DNA from: a virus
Virus record (IMG/VR): IMGVR_UViG_3300043466_000980
Location: 1-28,384 of that record
Reading direction: 5' to 3' (one strand)
DNA length: 28,384 nucleotides
Part shown: piece by piece, positions 7,440-14,701 of the stretch
Layout of the letters: every line of letters begins with the position of its first letter
How positions within the stretch are numbered: the first letter of the stretch is position 1
Program-made: the position numbers and the translations under genes
Notes under the pieces: generated by a model
Databases searched by the model: none
The model's input: the letters and a program-made list of their open reading frames with translations, nothing else
What the model was told of the DNA's origin: nothing

Positions 7440-9554
7440 ATGGCTGATATTAAGATAATCATAGATAATCAGGTTGTTGATTTACCAGTTAATGACTTGA
7501 ATTTAAACCTTACCTATTCTTTAAAAGATAGAGATGGATTCGCTGTCAATACAGGCTCACGTTCTGAGTATTCCTTTGAACTTCCAAGTACGCATAACAA
7601 CGATATTATCTTTAGCAGGTTTTATGATGTTAGTGAAGAGACAGGGAATAAACAAGTTTTACTTACTGCCAGTATTGAGGTAAACGGCTTACCATTCTTT
7701 AGCGGTTTGGCGCAGTTAACAAGTACAACGATAGAACCTGATTTATACTATTGGAAAGGCAAGACTTACAAGGTCGGTTTTTATGGAAATAATGTAGACT
7801 GGGTCGCTCAATTAAAAGATAAGTATCTATATCAGTATAACTACGGTACTCATACCTTTGACTCAGGAACGGTTTTAAGTAGCTTTAGTAATGTTTATAC
7901 TGACATCTATAAGTACATTCTTATAAAGTGGAAAAATTGGTCTGTAAGCGGTGAGGTTCAATGGTCTGAATTTACCCCTGCTCTATTCGTTAAGGCTATC
8001 TTAGACAGAATCTTTAGCGATATAAGCTATACATATACAAGTAATTTCTTTAGCTTAGATAGTGCAGAACGTTTGATTATGCCAGTACCTTTAGGAGAAA
8101 AAATAACAGACCCTCAATATGGAATTGATTATTTGAATGTTGACGCTAATAGTCCAACATTGATTTTAAATCTACTTAATTACTTTCCCTTACAAATAGA
8201 TAACCAAACTTTAGCACCACTTATAGGGGCGAATCCTTATAATATTGCAACTTATCAATACACAGTTCCAAATACTGGTTTTTATCTTTTAAAGATTAGA
8301 GTTGATGCAACTAATGTAACATTTGGAGGTTATTCATTTTATTTTTTAAAAAATGGCGTTGCTGCAACTTTAGCTATGCCTGTATTTACTAATGACACAT
8401 TTGAATATGAACAGGTAGTTAATGCAAATATAGGGGATATTATAACTGTAAGAGCAGACCAAAATCCATTATCAACTTTAGCTACTGCTGATGTTGATGT
8501 TTATATTAGTATTGTTGGTGAAGCTGAAATAACAGGGGGTATAAATGTTAACTTTTCATATTTCATAAACAAAGAATGGAATAGCCTTGACTTTATAAAA
8601 GGTTTGGCTCATGCTTTTAACCTTACATTCCAGACAGACGTTGACAATAGAAACGTAACGATAGAACCTGCGGATACATACCTTAATCAAAGTAGACCAT
8701 CGGTACAAAATAACGAACAAGGATTTTATGAAACGACTATCTTAGACTTGACTGAAGATGTTGACTTAATCAAGGGCGGTGAGATTTACTCACGTTCTGA
8801 TATTAACCAGTTAGTTAAATTTAGTTGGCAGTATGATAGTAATGACCCTACACTTGAAGCATTAAACGGTATAGAGGCTGTTGCTTTACATCAGGCGCGT
8901 TTTACTTTTATACCTAATAGATTCCAAAAAGACGAAGACCTTATTGAGAATCCTTTTTTCAGTTCTACTTTAGTTATTGCCGATAGTACCATTCAGGGAG
9001 CGAATACAACAAAGACTCCAATGATGCCGATTATCTGGTCTGAAAACTACTTAGAGAATACGAGCGTAACAGAAGCGAACTATGACATTATGCCAAGACT
9101 ATTGGCTACGGATAAAACAGACCCAGAGTATAACGGAACTATAAATATAAATGATGGCGCGACTACTAATGAGTACGATACCCCTGTAGCTTACATGGTT
9201 GACTATAATAATACAACTGGCGATTTCATGAGTCTTAGTTTTGGAAGTGAAACTGTTAATGGCTTTCAGATTCAGGGTTTATTAGAGAGGTTTTATATTG
9301 CTGAGTTTATAAGAAGACAGGCAGGTAAAGAGGTTGAGTGTTACATCTTCTGGGATGCTCTAATGATTCGACAGTTAGACTTTAGAAAGCGCATTAAGAT
9401 TCATGGCGATAATTATATTTTGCAAGAAATAAATAGCTTTTCGGTAACAAGTAATGAATCCACAAAGACCTATTTAATATATGACGATTTAGGTAACGGA
9501 ACGGAGCAGACGCAAATTAGAAACACTTTGTTAATAGGAAAATTAAACGTATAA
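7440..9554 (+). CDS. tail tip/baseplate hub-like protein
   Basis: A 704-residue beta-rich protein. The N-terminus (IKIIIDNQVVDLPVNDLNLNL, YSLKDRDG, GSRSEYSFELPST) looks like a distal-tail-type domain. A central sandwich (about 270-360, TGFYLLKIRVDATN ... DIITVRADQNP) may bind glycan. Then INKEWNSLDFIKGLAHAFNLTF and NRNVTIEPADTYL form a hub-like domain, and the C-terminal part contains VECYIFWDALMIRQLDFRKRI with IHGDNYILQEIN. It begins one base after the preceding stop and is followed after 1 bp by the tape measure gene. In most siphophages tail tip genes follow the tape measure gene; here it precedes it. Confidence 0.55.
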   Translation: MADIKIIIDNQVVDLPVNDLNLNLTYSLKDRDGFAVNTGSRSEYSFELPSTHNNDIIFSRFYDVSEETGNKQVLLTASIEVNGLPFFSGLAQLTSTTIEPDLYYWKGKTYKVGFYGNNVDWVAQLKDKYLYQYNYGTHTFDSGTVLSSFSNVYTDIYKYILIKWKNWSVSGEVQWSEFTPALFVKAILDRIFSDISYTYTSNFFSLDSAERLIMPVPLGEKITDPQYGIDYLNVDANSPTLILNLLNYFPLQIDNQTLAPLIGANPYNIATYQYTVPNTGFYLLKIRVDATNVTFGGYSFYFLKNGVAATLAMPVFTNDTFEYEQVVNANIGDIITVRADQNPLSTLATADVDVYISIVGEAEITGGINVNFSYFINKEWNSLDFIKGLAHAFNLTFQTDVDNRNVTIEPADTYLNQSRPSVQNNEQGFYETTILDLTEDVDLIKGGEIYSRSDINQLVKFSWQYDSNDPTLEALNGIEAVALHQARFTFIPNRFQKDEDLIENPFFSSTLVIADSTIQGANTTKTPMMPIIWSENYLENTSVTEANYDIMPRLLATDKTDPEYNGTININDGATTNEYDTPVAYMVDYNNTTGDFMSLSFGSETVNGFQIQGLLERFYIAEFIRRQAGKEVECYIFWDALMIRQLDFRKRIKIHGDNYILQEINSFSVTSNESTKTYLIYDDLGNGTEQTQIRNTLLIGKLNV

Positions 9555-9555
9555 A

Positions 9556-12363
9556 ATGGCAAATACAGATGTTCGATTCTCGATACAATTTGATGGCACT
9601 GATTCAATTGATAAACTAACAAAAGCTATCAATGAAACAAAGGTAGCAATGAAAGATTTAGATAGGTCTACTGAAGAGTATGCTGAAAATTCTAAATTGT
9701 TAGGAAAAATTGAAGCTGAGTTAAAAGGCGTTAAAAAACAACAAGATGATGTTAATAAATCATTTTTGGAGGCATCAAATGCTTTAGGTGCTTATGACAA
9801 AGCATCATCCAAATTAAATAGACTTAGGAAAGAATATAAAAATTTAGCATTTGAAAACAAAGGCGCTACAAAAGAGGCAAAGGCATTACTTGAAGAGATA
9901 CAAGCATTAGATGCACAGTTAAAAGAAACTGATGGTCAAGTAGGTCAATTCCAGAGAAATGTAGGAAATTATCCAGAAAGTTTTTTTAATGCCAAAACAG
10001 CATTGGTTAAATTTATTCCTGGTCTTGAAGATTTAAATAACAAATTTAAAGAATCTGGAGCAAGTAGTTCAGGTTTTCAAGTTGCTTTAATTGGCGCTTT
10101 TGCAGCATTTGCAGCAGGTCAAAAAATAATTCAAATTATAGGCGACTTAAATGAATTTAATAAAACATTAGGAAAAACTGAACAACAATTAAAAGCATTA
10201 ACAGGAATAACAGGAGATGAATTAGATTCTTTATCTGTTGATATACAAAGTTTAGCAAAAACATTTGATGTTGATTCTAAAAGTATAATTGATTCTGCAA
10301 AGCAAATAAGTGAAAAAACAGGTGTCAGTTTTCAAGATGCAATTGGTCAGATTGAAAATGGCTTATTAAAAGGTAATGAAAGCGCGGATACATTTTTAAG
10401 TAATATAGCTGAAATGCCAGAGGCTTATGCTAAAGTATCTGAAGCCAGCGGTGAATATGCAAATAAACAAAAAGATTTATTAGAATCTAACAAAGAGCTA
10501 ATTGATGGACAGATAGAAGGTGCTAAAAAATTCGAGCAGGTTGGTAGAACAATGGAGGTTCTTGGTAATAATATAAAAGCATATTTAATAGATTATTTAT
10601 TATTTGCATATGAAAAAGTATTTTTGCCATTTTATAATAATGCTTTACTACCATTAGGTAATGCTTTAGACAAATTAATTAAACAGTTTGGAGGTGCTGG
10701 GATATCGTTAGAGTTTTTAGGAAAAATGGTTTATTTAGGTTACAAGCCATTAGAAATATTAATTAATCTTTATGCAAAAGTAATTGATGGATTAGCAGGT
10801 ATTATTCAATACGCTAAAGAAGCTGGACAATATTTAGGTCTTGTATCCAAACAAAGTAAGGAACAATCTGACGCTGCTGTCAATAACATAAAAATGCAAC
10901 AGGATGCTGAACAAAAAGCATTAGCAGAAAAACAAAAGATAGAAGCTGAAAAAGCAAAGGCTGAACAAGATGCAATAAATAAAGAAAAAGAAAGAATTGA
11001 GGCTAATAAAAAAGCTGTCGAAGAATATAAACGTCAACAAGAACAACTTCAAAAAGATAGAAAAAAGTTTATTGATGACGAAAATAAATATATAGAATCA
11101 GCCTTAAAAATAAATCAATCTATAATTGATAAAACAAATAAACTAACAACAGAACTTATAACAGATGAATATAGAAAACGCAGAGTAATAGCACAAGAAA
11201 ATTATGATGCTGAAATTAAAGGTATTCAGGATAGTTTAAATGAACAGAAAAAAGCTAATATCGAAAGAATAAAAGAAGCTGAAAAGTTATTTGGTCTTAA
11301 TTCAGTTCAAGCTAAAAAGGCAAAAGAAGAAGCAAAGGCAAATGAAATAGCAGGTGCTGAAGAATTAGCTAATTTACAAATTTCACTTAAAATAAAATTA
11401 ACTGATGAATTATTAGCTATTGACAAAGACCAAAATAATAAACTAATTGAAGAAAATAAAAAGCTATATGACCAGCGCAAAAATCAAATTCAAAATTCAT
11501 ATACTAATGAGTTAAATATTTTAGATACATTTTTGGCAGAGGGTTTAATCAAAGAAGATGAGTATAATCAAAAAGTATATGAGTTAAATAAAAAGAGAAT
11601 TGAAGACCTATTAGCTTTAAATAAAAATCAGTTAGCTAATAATAAGGATTTAAATACTCAAGAAATTGAGTCTATTGTTAGTTCAAATATTGCATTGAAT
11701 AAAGACTTAGCAAAATTAGAATCTGAAAGAACGCAAAAGTTTAAAGAGGAAAGCGACAAAAGAACTAATAAGGATAAAGAAGAAGCGCAAAAGAGAAAAG
11801 AAAAATTAAACCAAGATATTCAAGATGCTGGCAAATATGCTCAGTTAGCTTTAGATACTTTACAGGGTTTTATTGAGATATCTGACCAGAAGCGAATGGA
11901 GCGATTAGAAAAAGATGCTGAAGCTAATCAACAATTACAGGATAATTTAAACGAGCGTTTACAAACAGCTACTGGTTTAGAGCGTAGATATTTAGAGCAG
12001 CAACTTGAAGCTAACAAACAGACAGCTGAAAACATAGCAAAGGAAAAAGAAAAAGCTGAAAAAGACGCTGCAAAGAAAAAGAAAATAGGAGCAATTATTG
12101 AATCTATTATTAACACAGCTTTAGCTATTTCTGCTGCGAATACTTTAATACCTCCAGCAAACATTCCTGCTATGATTTACGCTGGTATTGCTGGCGCTGC
12201 TCAGACAGCCTTAATCGCTGCACAGCCTCTCGCAAAGGGTGGCGTTGTTGGCAAGGGCGATGAGATAGTCCAGTTCGCTTCAGGTGGTAGAGTTACGTCA
12301 AAAGGAAATATTAAACCTTTGTCAAATGGCTACTTTAAAGACTGGCGAGATCGTGTTAAATGA
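9556..12363 (+). CDS. tape measure protein, main reading frame
   Basis: A 935-residue protein that sets tail length and is threaded through the tail tube. Features in order: N-terminal coiled coil (about 15-130), a hydrophobic Ala-rich stretch (SSSGFQVALIGAFAAFAAGQ, about 170-190), a second hydrophobic part (345-410), a long Lys/Glu/Gln coiled coil (about 440-620 and 720-850), and a C-terminal hydrophobic pair (IGAIIESIINTALAISAAN ... IYAGIAGAAQTALIAA). The frame then reads AKGGVVGKGDEIVQFASGG and stops after LSNGYFKDWRDRVK. Related proteins continue past such Gly-rich repeats; the expected continuation is in the +1 frame from 12326. Using about 1.5 angstrom per residue, the tail would be about 140-155 nm. 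Confidence 0.85.
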   Translation: MANTDVRFSIQFDGTDSIDKLTKAINETKVAMKDLDRSTEEYAENSKLLGKIEAELKGVKKQQDDVNKSFLEASNALGAYDKASSKLNRLRKEYKNLAFENKGATKEAKALLEEIQALDAQLKETDGQVGQFQRNVGNYPESFFNAKTALVKFIPGLEDLNNKFKESGASSSGFQVALIGAFAAFAAGQKIIQIIGDLNEFNKTLGKTEQQLKALTGITGDELDSLSVDIQSLAKTFDVDSKSIIDSAKQISEKTGVSFQDAIGQIENGLLKGNESADTFLSNIAEMPEAYAKVSEASGEYANKQKDLLESNKELIDGQIEGAKKFEQVGRTMEVLGNNIKAYLIDYLLFAYEKVFLPFYNNALLPLGNALDKLIKQFGGAGISLEFLGKMVYLGYKPLEILINLYAKVIDGLAGIIQYAKEAGQYLGLVSKQSKEQSDAAVNNIKMQQDAEQKALAEKQKIEAEKAKAEQDAINKEKERIEANKKAVEEYKRQQEQLQKDRKKFIDDENKYIESALKINQSIIDKTNKLTTELITDEYRKRRVIAQENYDAEIKGIQDSLNEQKKANIERIKEAEKLFGLNSVQAKKAKEEAKANEIAGAEELANLQISLKIKLTDELLAIDKDQNNKLIEENKKLYDQRKNQIQNSYTNELNILDTFLAEGLIKEDEYNQKVYELNKKRIEDLLALNKNQLANNKDLNTQEIESIVSSNIALNKDLAKLESERTQKFKEESDKRTNKDKEEAQKRKEKLNQDIQDAGKYAQLALDTLQGFIEISDQKRMERLEKDAEANQQLQDNLNERLQTATGLERRYLEQQLEANKQTAENIAKEKEKAEKDAAKKKKIGAIIESIINTALAISAANTLIPPANIPAMIYAGIAGAAQTALIAAQPLAKGGVVGKGDEIVQFASGGRVTSKGNIKPLSNGYFKDWRDRVK

Positions 12364-12640
12364 AAGCCAACAAAGGCGAATAGGTTATGCTTCATTAAAA
12401 AAGGCACAGATTCCAAACTTTGCAAATGGTGGATTAGTAGGTGCGCCAAGTACGCTAATAACCAACGCAAATAATTCAATAGCAAATGAGCAAATGAGAG
12501 TTAATTTAATGGATGAAATGATTTCAGCAACTAATAACAGGATTGACAGGTTGTCGGTTGTTTATACAGCGACCACAGACTTTGAAGTCGAAAAGGGTAG
12601 AAACGATAAGAAAACGATTAAAGCAAATTCAACATTTTAG
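12326..12640 (+). CDS. tape measure C-terminal segment in the +1 frame
   Basis: The +1 frame encodes MATLKTGEIVLNESQQRRIG, then AQIPNFANGGLVGAPSTLI, the usual distal end of phage tape measure proteins (x-TGE-x-VLN-x-QQ followed by F-A-x-GG). It overlaps the main frame by 38 bases and has an in-frame ATG at 12326 (104 residues); a GTG at 12284 would be longer. Three explanations remain: a small deletion that split the gene, a programmed +1 frameshift, or a separately translated subunit. The last resembles, in outcome, the C-terminal cleavage of lambda gpH. There is no homopolymer at the junction, so a simple sequencing slip is less likely than at 4375. Confidence 0.6.
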   Translation: MATLKTGEIVLNESQQRRIGYASLKKAQIPNFANGGLVGAPSTLITNANNSIANEQMRVNLMDEMISATNNRIDRLSVVYTATTDFEVEKGRNDKKTIKANSTF

Positions 12641-12642
12641 AT

Positions 12643-12885
12643 ATGTATATTAGAGAAATACCAGAGCAATACAGAGAAGAAATAAAGGCTATAATGGAGC
12701 GTCAAAAAAAGATGCTCTATTTGCCCTTTGATGACCGCAGAACGCTATTCTATTATTACTATCGGTTTATCTATGTCATGAGACAAGGCGAATCTATAGA
12801 GGCTAAAATTGAACAAGATTTAAGATGCGGTTCTTGCATCGGTAAGGTTATGAGTTACTTCAAAAAAACAGTCATAGAATGGTAG
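12643..12885 (+). CDS. hypothetical protein with CxxC
   Basis: An 80-residue helical protein of unknown family with many aromatic residues (RRTLFYYYYRFIYVM) and a single CGSC pair near the C-terminus followed by KVMSYFKKTVIEW. The Cys pair could bind a metal or be redox-active, but with only one pair this is uncertain. The next gene's ATG (12879) overlaps its last codons. It follows the tape measure extension by 2 bp, so it is the end of the tail operon or a morphogenesis accessory. Confidence 0.5.
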   Translation: MYIREIPEQYREEIKAIMERQKKMLYLPFDDRRTLFYYYYRFIYVMRQGESIEAKIEQDLRCGSCIGKVMSYFKKTVIEW

Positions 12886-13214
12886 ATAATGTAAATAGCA
12901 AAAGGCGTAAAAAGTGCAATAGGGATTTTATAGAGTTATTAGATTTGGATATTAACGAAACCTTAGAACGCAAAAAGCAAGATGTATCTATTCAGAATAT
13001 TATTAGCTATTTGATTAGGCATAATGTAGTAAGGCAGAGTATTGTTCACAGGTACGTTGTTATCTTTACCTATCCAAACTACTTAGAGATGTATGGAAGT
13101 AAGGATAAGGCGGTAAGACAAATGGCTAAAGAATACCCTTTGGAAGCTAAAGCTATATATAGCATTTTGGCTAATCATTACGCGTATTTTCACCCTAATA
13201 AGATAGAATTTTAA
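12879..13214 (+). CDS. hypothetical protein
   Basis: A 111-residue basic protein with an Arg/Lys-rich start (NSKRRKKCNRDF) and helical body. The stretch VSIQNIISYLIRHNVVRQSIVHRYVVIF could hold a helix-turn-helix-like pair, but no clear DNA-binding signature is present. It is the last gene before the promoter at 13233; the adjacent A-run of that promoter begins at 13213, overlapping its stop codon. Confidence 0.5.
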   Translation: MVDNVNSKRRKKCNRDFIELLDLDINETLERKKQDVSIQNIISYLIRHNVVRQSIVHRYVVIFTYPNYLEMYGSKDKAVRQMAKEYPLEAKAIYSILANHYAYFHPNKIEF

Positions 13215-13263
13215 AAAAAAGATAACAAAAGTTATGTAATATGAATAAGTTGTTTTAGATTTG
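13213..13263 (+). promoter_or_regulatory. Bacteroidota-type promoter P1 with shared 21-bp element
   Basis: The -7 box is TAGATTTG (13256-13263), preceded after 19 bp by TATG (13233-13236), one base from the TTTG -33 consensus. Directly upstream is an A8-GATAACAAAAG element (13213-13231). The first 21 bases (13213-13233) are identical to 23160-23180, with the same distance to the -7 box. The expected transcript starts near 13270 and the first ATG is at 13297. Confidence 0.75.
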
Positions 13264-13296
13264 TACTTATTAGTTAATTATATAAAACACTTACAC

Positions 13297-13623
13297 ATGA
13301 AAAACTCACTTTTTGCCCTTATGCTTTTGGTTGCTTCTGTAACCTATGGACAGACTTATTACGCGGTACAGGTTATGTCTACTGAGAATCCGCACTTAAT
13401 TAAAAAGGATATGGTTGTTAAGGATACTTGCGATGTTCCTATGATTGACTTAGTAGCTGTGAATAACAGAATGCGCTCACGAATCCTTTATGTTTTTGAT
13501 AACAAGTCAGAGCAGTTGGTTAATCATGCTGAATGGCTCAAGATTTATCCAGATGCTTTACTTGTTACTATGACTGAAAAGCAAGTTAAGGCTTTGAGAA
13601 AGCTATTTGATAACGTACAATAA
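13297..13623 (+). CDS. secreted phage protein with signal peptide
   Basis: A 108-residue protein. The frame is open from a TTG at 13261, but that codon lies inside the -7 box of P1, so ATG 13297 is the logical start. It begins with a clean signal peptide, MKNSLFALMLLVASVTYG, with likely cleavage before or after Gln19. The mature part starts TYYAVQVMSTENPH and ends DALLVTMTEKQVKALRKLF; the layout faintly recalls a SPOR-like fold, which I would not rely on. It is the first gene of the P1 transcript. A phage-encoded envelope protein could modify the host surface, exclude superinfecting phages or aid lysis. Function unknown. Confidence 0.65.
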   Translation: MKNSLFALMLLVASVTYGQTYYAVQVMSTENPHLIKKDMVVKDTCDVPMIDLVAVNNRMRSRILYVFDNKSEQLVNHAEWLKIYPDALLVTMTEKQVKALRKLFDNVQ

Positions 13624-13753
13624 AGAAGATAATCCAATAGCCTCTGATTTATTTCAAGCGCACTATATATCGCGAATGATTACGCGTGAGGGTAGTAGAC
13701 GTACTATCGTAGGATAAACAAGTGTATAGCCACTATTTTAAAAACTAACAAAG
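13624..13753 (+). other. 130-bp non-coding gap with two adjacent hairpins
   Basis: No open frame of note. Two small stems lie side by side: CGCG (13671-13674) with CGCG (13683-13686) around an 8-nt loop, and GGTAGTA (13691-13697) with TACTATC (13702-13708) around GACG, with one G-T pair. ATAGCC occurs twice (near 13637 and 13725). Neither stem is followed by a T-run, so they are not terminators. This may be a leader or processed RNA for the next gene. Confidence 0.35.
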
Positions 13754-13981
13754 ATGGAAAAGAAACAAACAGCAATTCAATGGTTGGCTGAACAAGTTTT
13801 TGAAAATGAAAATAATATTATGAAACATCCATTATCCTATCTTATGGTTCAGGCTTTAGAACTTGAAAGAAAAAATATAATAAATTCATATTATATTGGC
13901 AATTTAAAATATTCAAAAAAAAAATATTACAAAAAATTTGTTGATGCAGAAAAATATTATATCGAAACCTATCAAAAGTAA
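13754..13981 (+). CDS. small hypothetical protein, paralogue-like to 1498
   Basis: A 75-residue basic protein. Its start (KQTAIQWLAEQVFE) and middle (QALELERKNIINSYYIG) match the pattern of the protein at 1498. The C-terminal third is Lys/Tyr-rich (KYSKKKYYKKF). The family is unknown in function. It follows the 130-bp structured gap and precedes 14028 by 46 bp. Confidence 0.55.
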   Translation: MEKKQTAIQWLAEQVFENENNIMKHPLSYLMVQALELERKNIINSYYIGNLKYSKKKYYKKFVDAEKYYIETYQK

Positions 13982-14027
13982 ACCTATAAGTTTACTAATT
14001 TTGTAAAAAGTAAAAATATATTTTAAC

Positions 14028-14354
14028 ATGAGCAGAATAATGATAAACGGAATCTGGTATGTTCCAGAGATAAACTCACATCTTGACATTACTGAGTATG
14101 AAGGTTGCGAATATGACGATGACGAATATTGGTACGAGGCTTCAGTTATTAAAGGGTTAGACAAAACTTTAACGGCTGAAATTTTAGACAAGCGCACAGG
14201 TAAAAAAACTTTCTTTGATAACATTACTTGGATGCAGGGAATACTACACGGACATCCTGAATGTTCTGCAAGCGCTCGCGATTATTTTACTGTTAGCGGT
14301 CTAAATACGTTTATTCAATTTCTTAGACAATTAGAAGATAAAGGCTGGCTATGA
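14028..14354 (+). CDS. hypothetical acidic protein
   Basis: A 108-residue protein with a strongly acidic N-terminal half (HLDITEYEGCEYDDDEYWYE) and a more ordered second half (TAEILDKRTGKKTFFDNITW, LNTFIQFLRQLEDKGWL). I do not recognise it. The small-acidic composition is reminiscent of DNA-mimic or anti-defence proteins, but many phage orphans look like this. The next gene overlaps its stop by four bases (ATGA). A TAATTTTG sequence at 13996-14003 could be a -7 box, but no -33 partner is seen. Confidence 0.5.
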   Translation: MSRIMINGIWYVPEINSHLDITEYEGCEYDDDEYWYEASVIKGLDKTLTAEILDKRTGKKTFFDNITWMQGILHGHPECSASARDYFTVSGLNTFIQFLRQLEDKGWL

Positions 14355-14542
14355 AAACCTATATAGTTTACTTTGAGATATTCGGTAAGAAAATGAAAAC
14401 GGAAGTTAAGGCTCAAGACCCTGCAAAAGCAAGGCAAAAGGTTATTGATAAACTGATATTTCATAAAGTCGAATTTAAAGATAATGTAGGCGATATTCCA
14501 GGCAATATCAAAGATTTATTTGGAGATATATTTAAGTTTTAG
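14351..14542 (+). CDS. small hypothetical protein
   Basis: A 63-residue protein starting YIVYFEIFGKKMKTEVKA, then QDPAKARQKVIDKLIFHKVEF: a beta-beta-alpha-beta pattern of a compact domain seen in small Bacteroidota phage and conjugative-element proteins, of unknown function. Translationally coupled to 14028. It is the last gene before the terminator at 14575. Confidence 0.5.
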   Translation: MKTYIVYFEIFGKKMKTEVKAQDPAKARQKVIDKLIFHKVEFKDNVGDIPGNIKDLFGDIFKF

Positions 14543-14574
14543 TTTTAGTTTAGTTAGTAAAGGTTTTAGTGATT

Positions 14575-14604
14575 ACCTCTGTACAAAAGTGCAGGGGTTT
14601 TTTG
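14575..14604 (+). terminator. rho-independent terminator before head module
   Basis: Stem CCTCTGTAC (14576-14584) pairs with GTGCAGGGG (14589-14597) around an AAAA loop, with two G-T pairs; an outer A-T pair extends it. It is followed by TTTTTT (14598-14603). It separates the tail and small-gene block from the head module. Confidence 0.85.
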
Positions 14605-14651
14605 TTTTATACCATTACGTTAAGATTCACGAAATGCTATTTACTAAAATC

Positions 14652-14684
14652 TTTATTTTTTAGAATATTGCTCAATTAACTTTG
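14652..14684 (+). promoter_or_regulatory. promoter P3 for head genes
   Basis: The -7 box TAACTTTG (14677-14684) matches TAnnTTTG; TTTA at 14652-14655 is a possible weak -33 element 21 bp upstream. It lies just after the terminator and about 18 bp before the protease ATG, giving a very short leader. It lacks the A8-GATAACAAAAG element of P1 and P2, suggesting different timing. Confidence 0.6.
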
Positions 14685-14701
14685 TGTTCAAAGTTTATAC
14701 A

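Noticed and set aside
13261-13296. TTG start for the secreted protein
   Set aside because: The codon lies in the -7 box of P1, upstream of transcription start; ATG 13297 gives a clean signal peptide.
13624-13753. tRNA gene in the non-coding gap
   Set aside because: No cloverleaf: no acceptor stem pairing and no GTTCGAATC-like T-arm.
13996-14003. TAATTTTG as a promoter for the 14028 gene
   Set aside because: It fits the -7 pattern but no -33 element is found at 19-21 bp; in A+T-rich DNA one 5-base match is weak.
14684-14701. GTG start for the ClpP-like protease
   Set aside because: It overlaps the TAACTTTG -7 box; ATG 14702 follows the expected transcription start.
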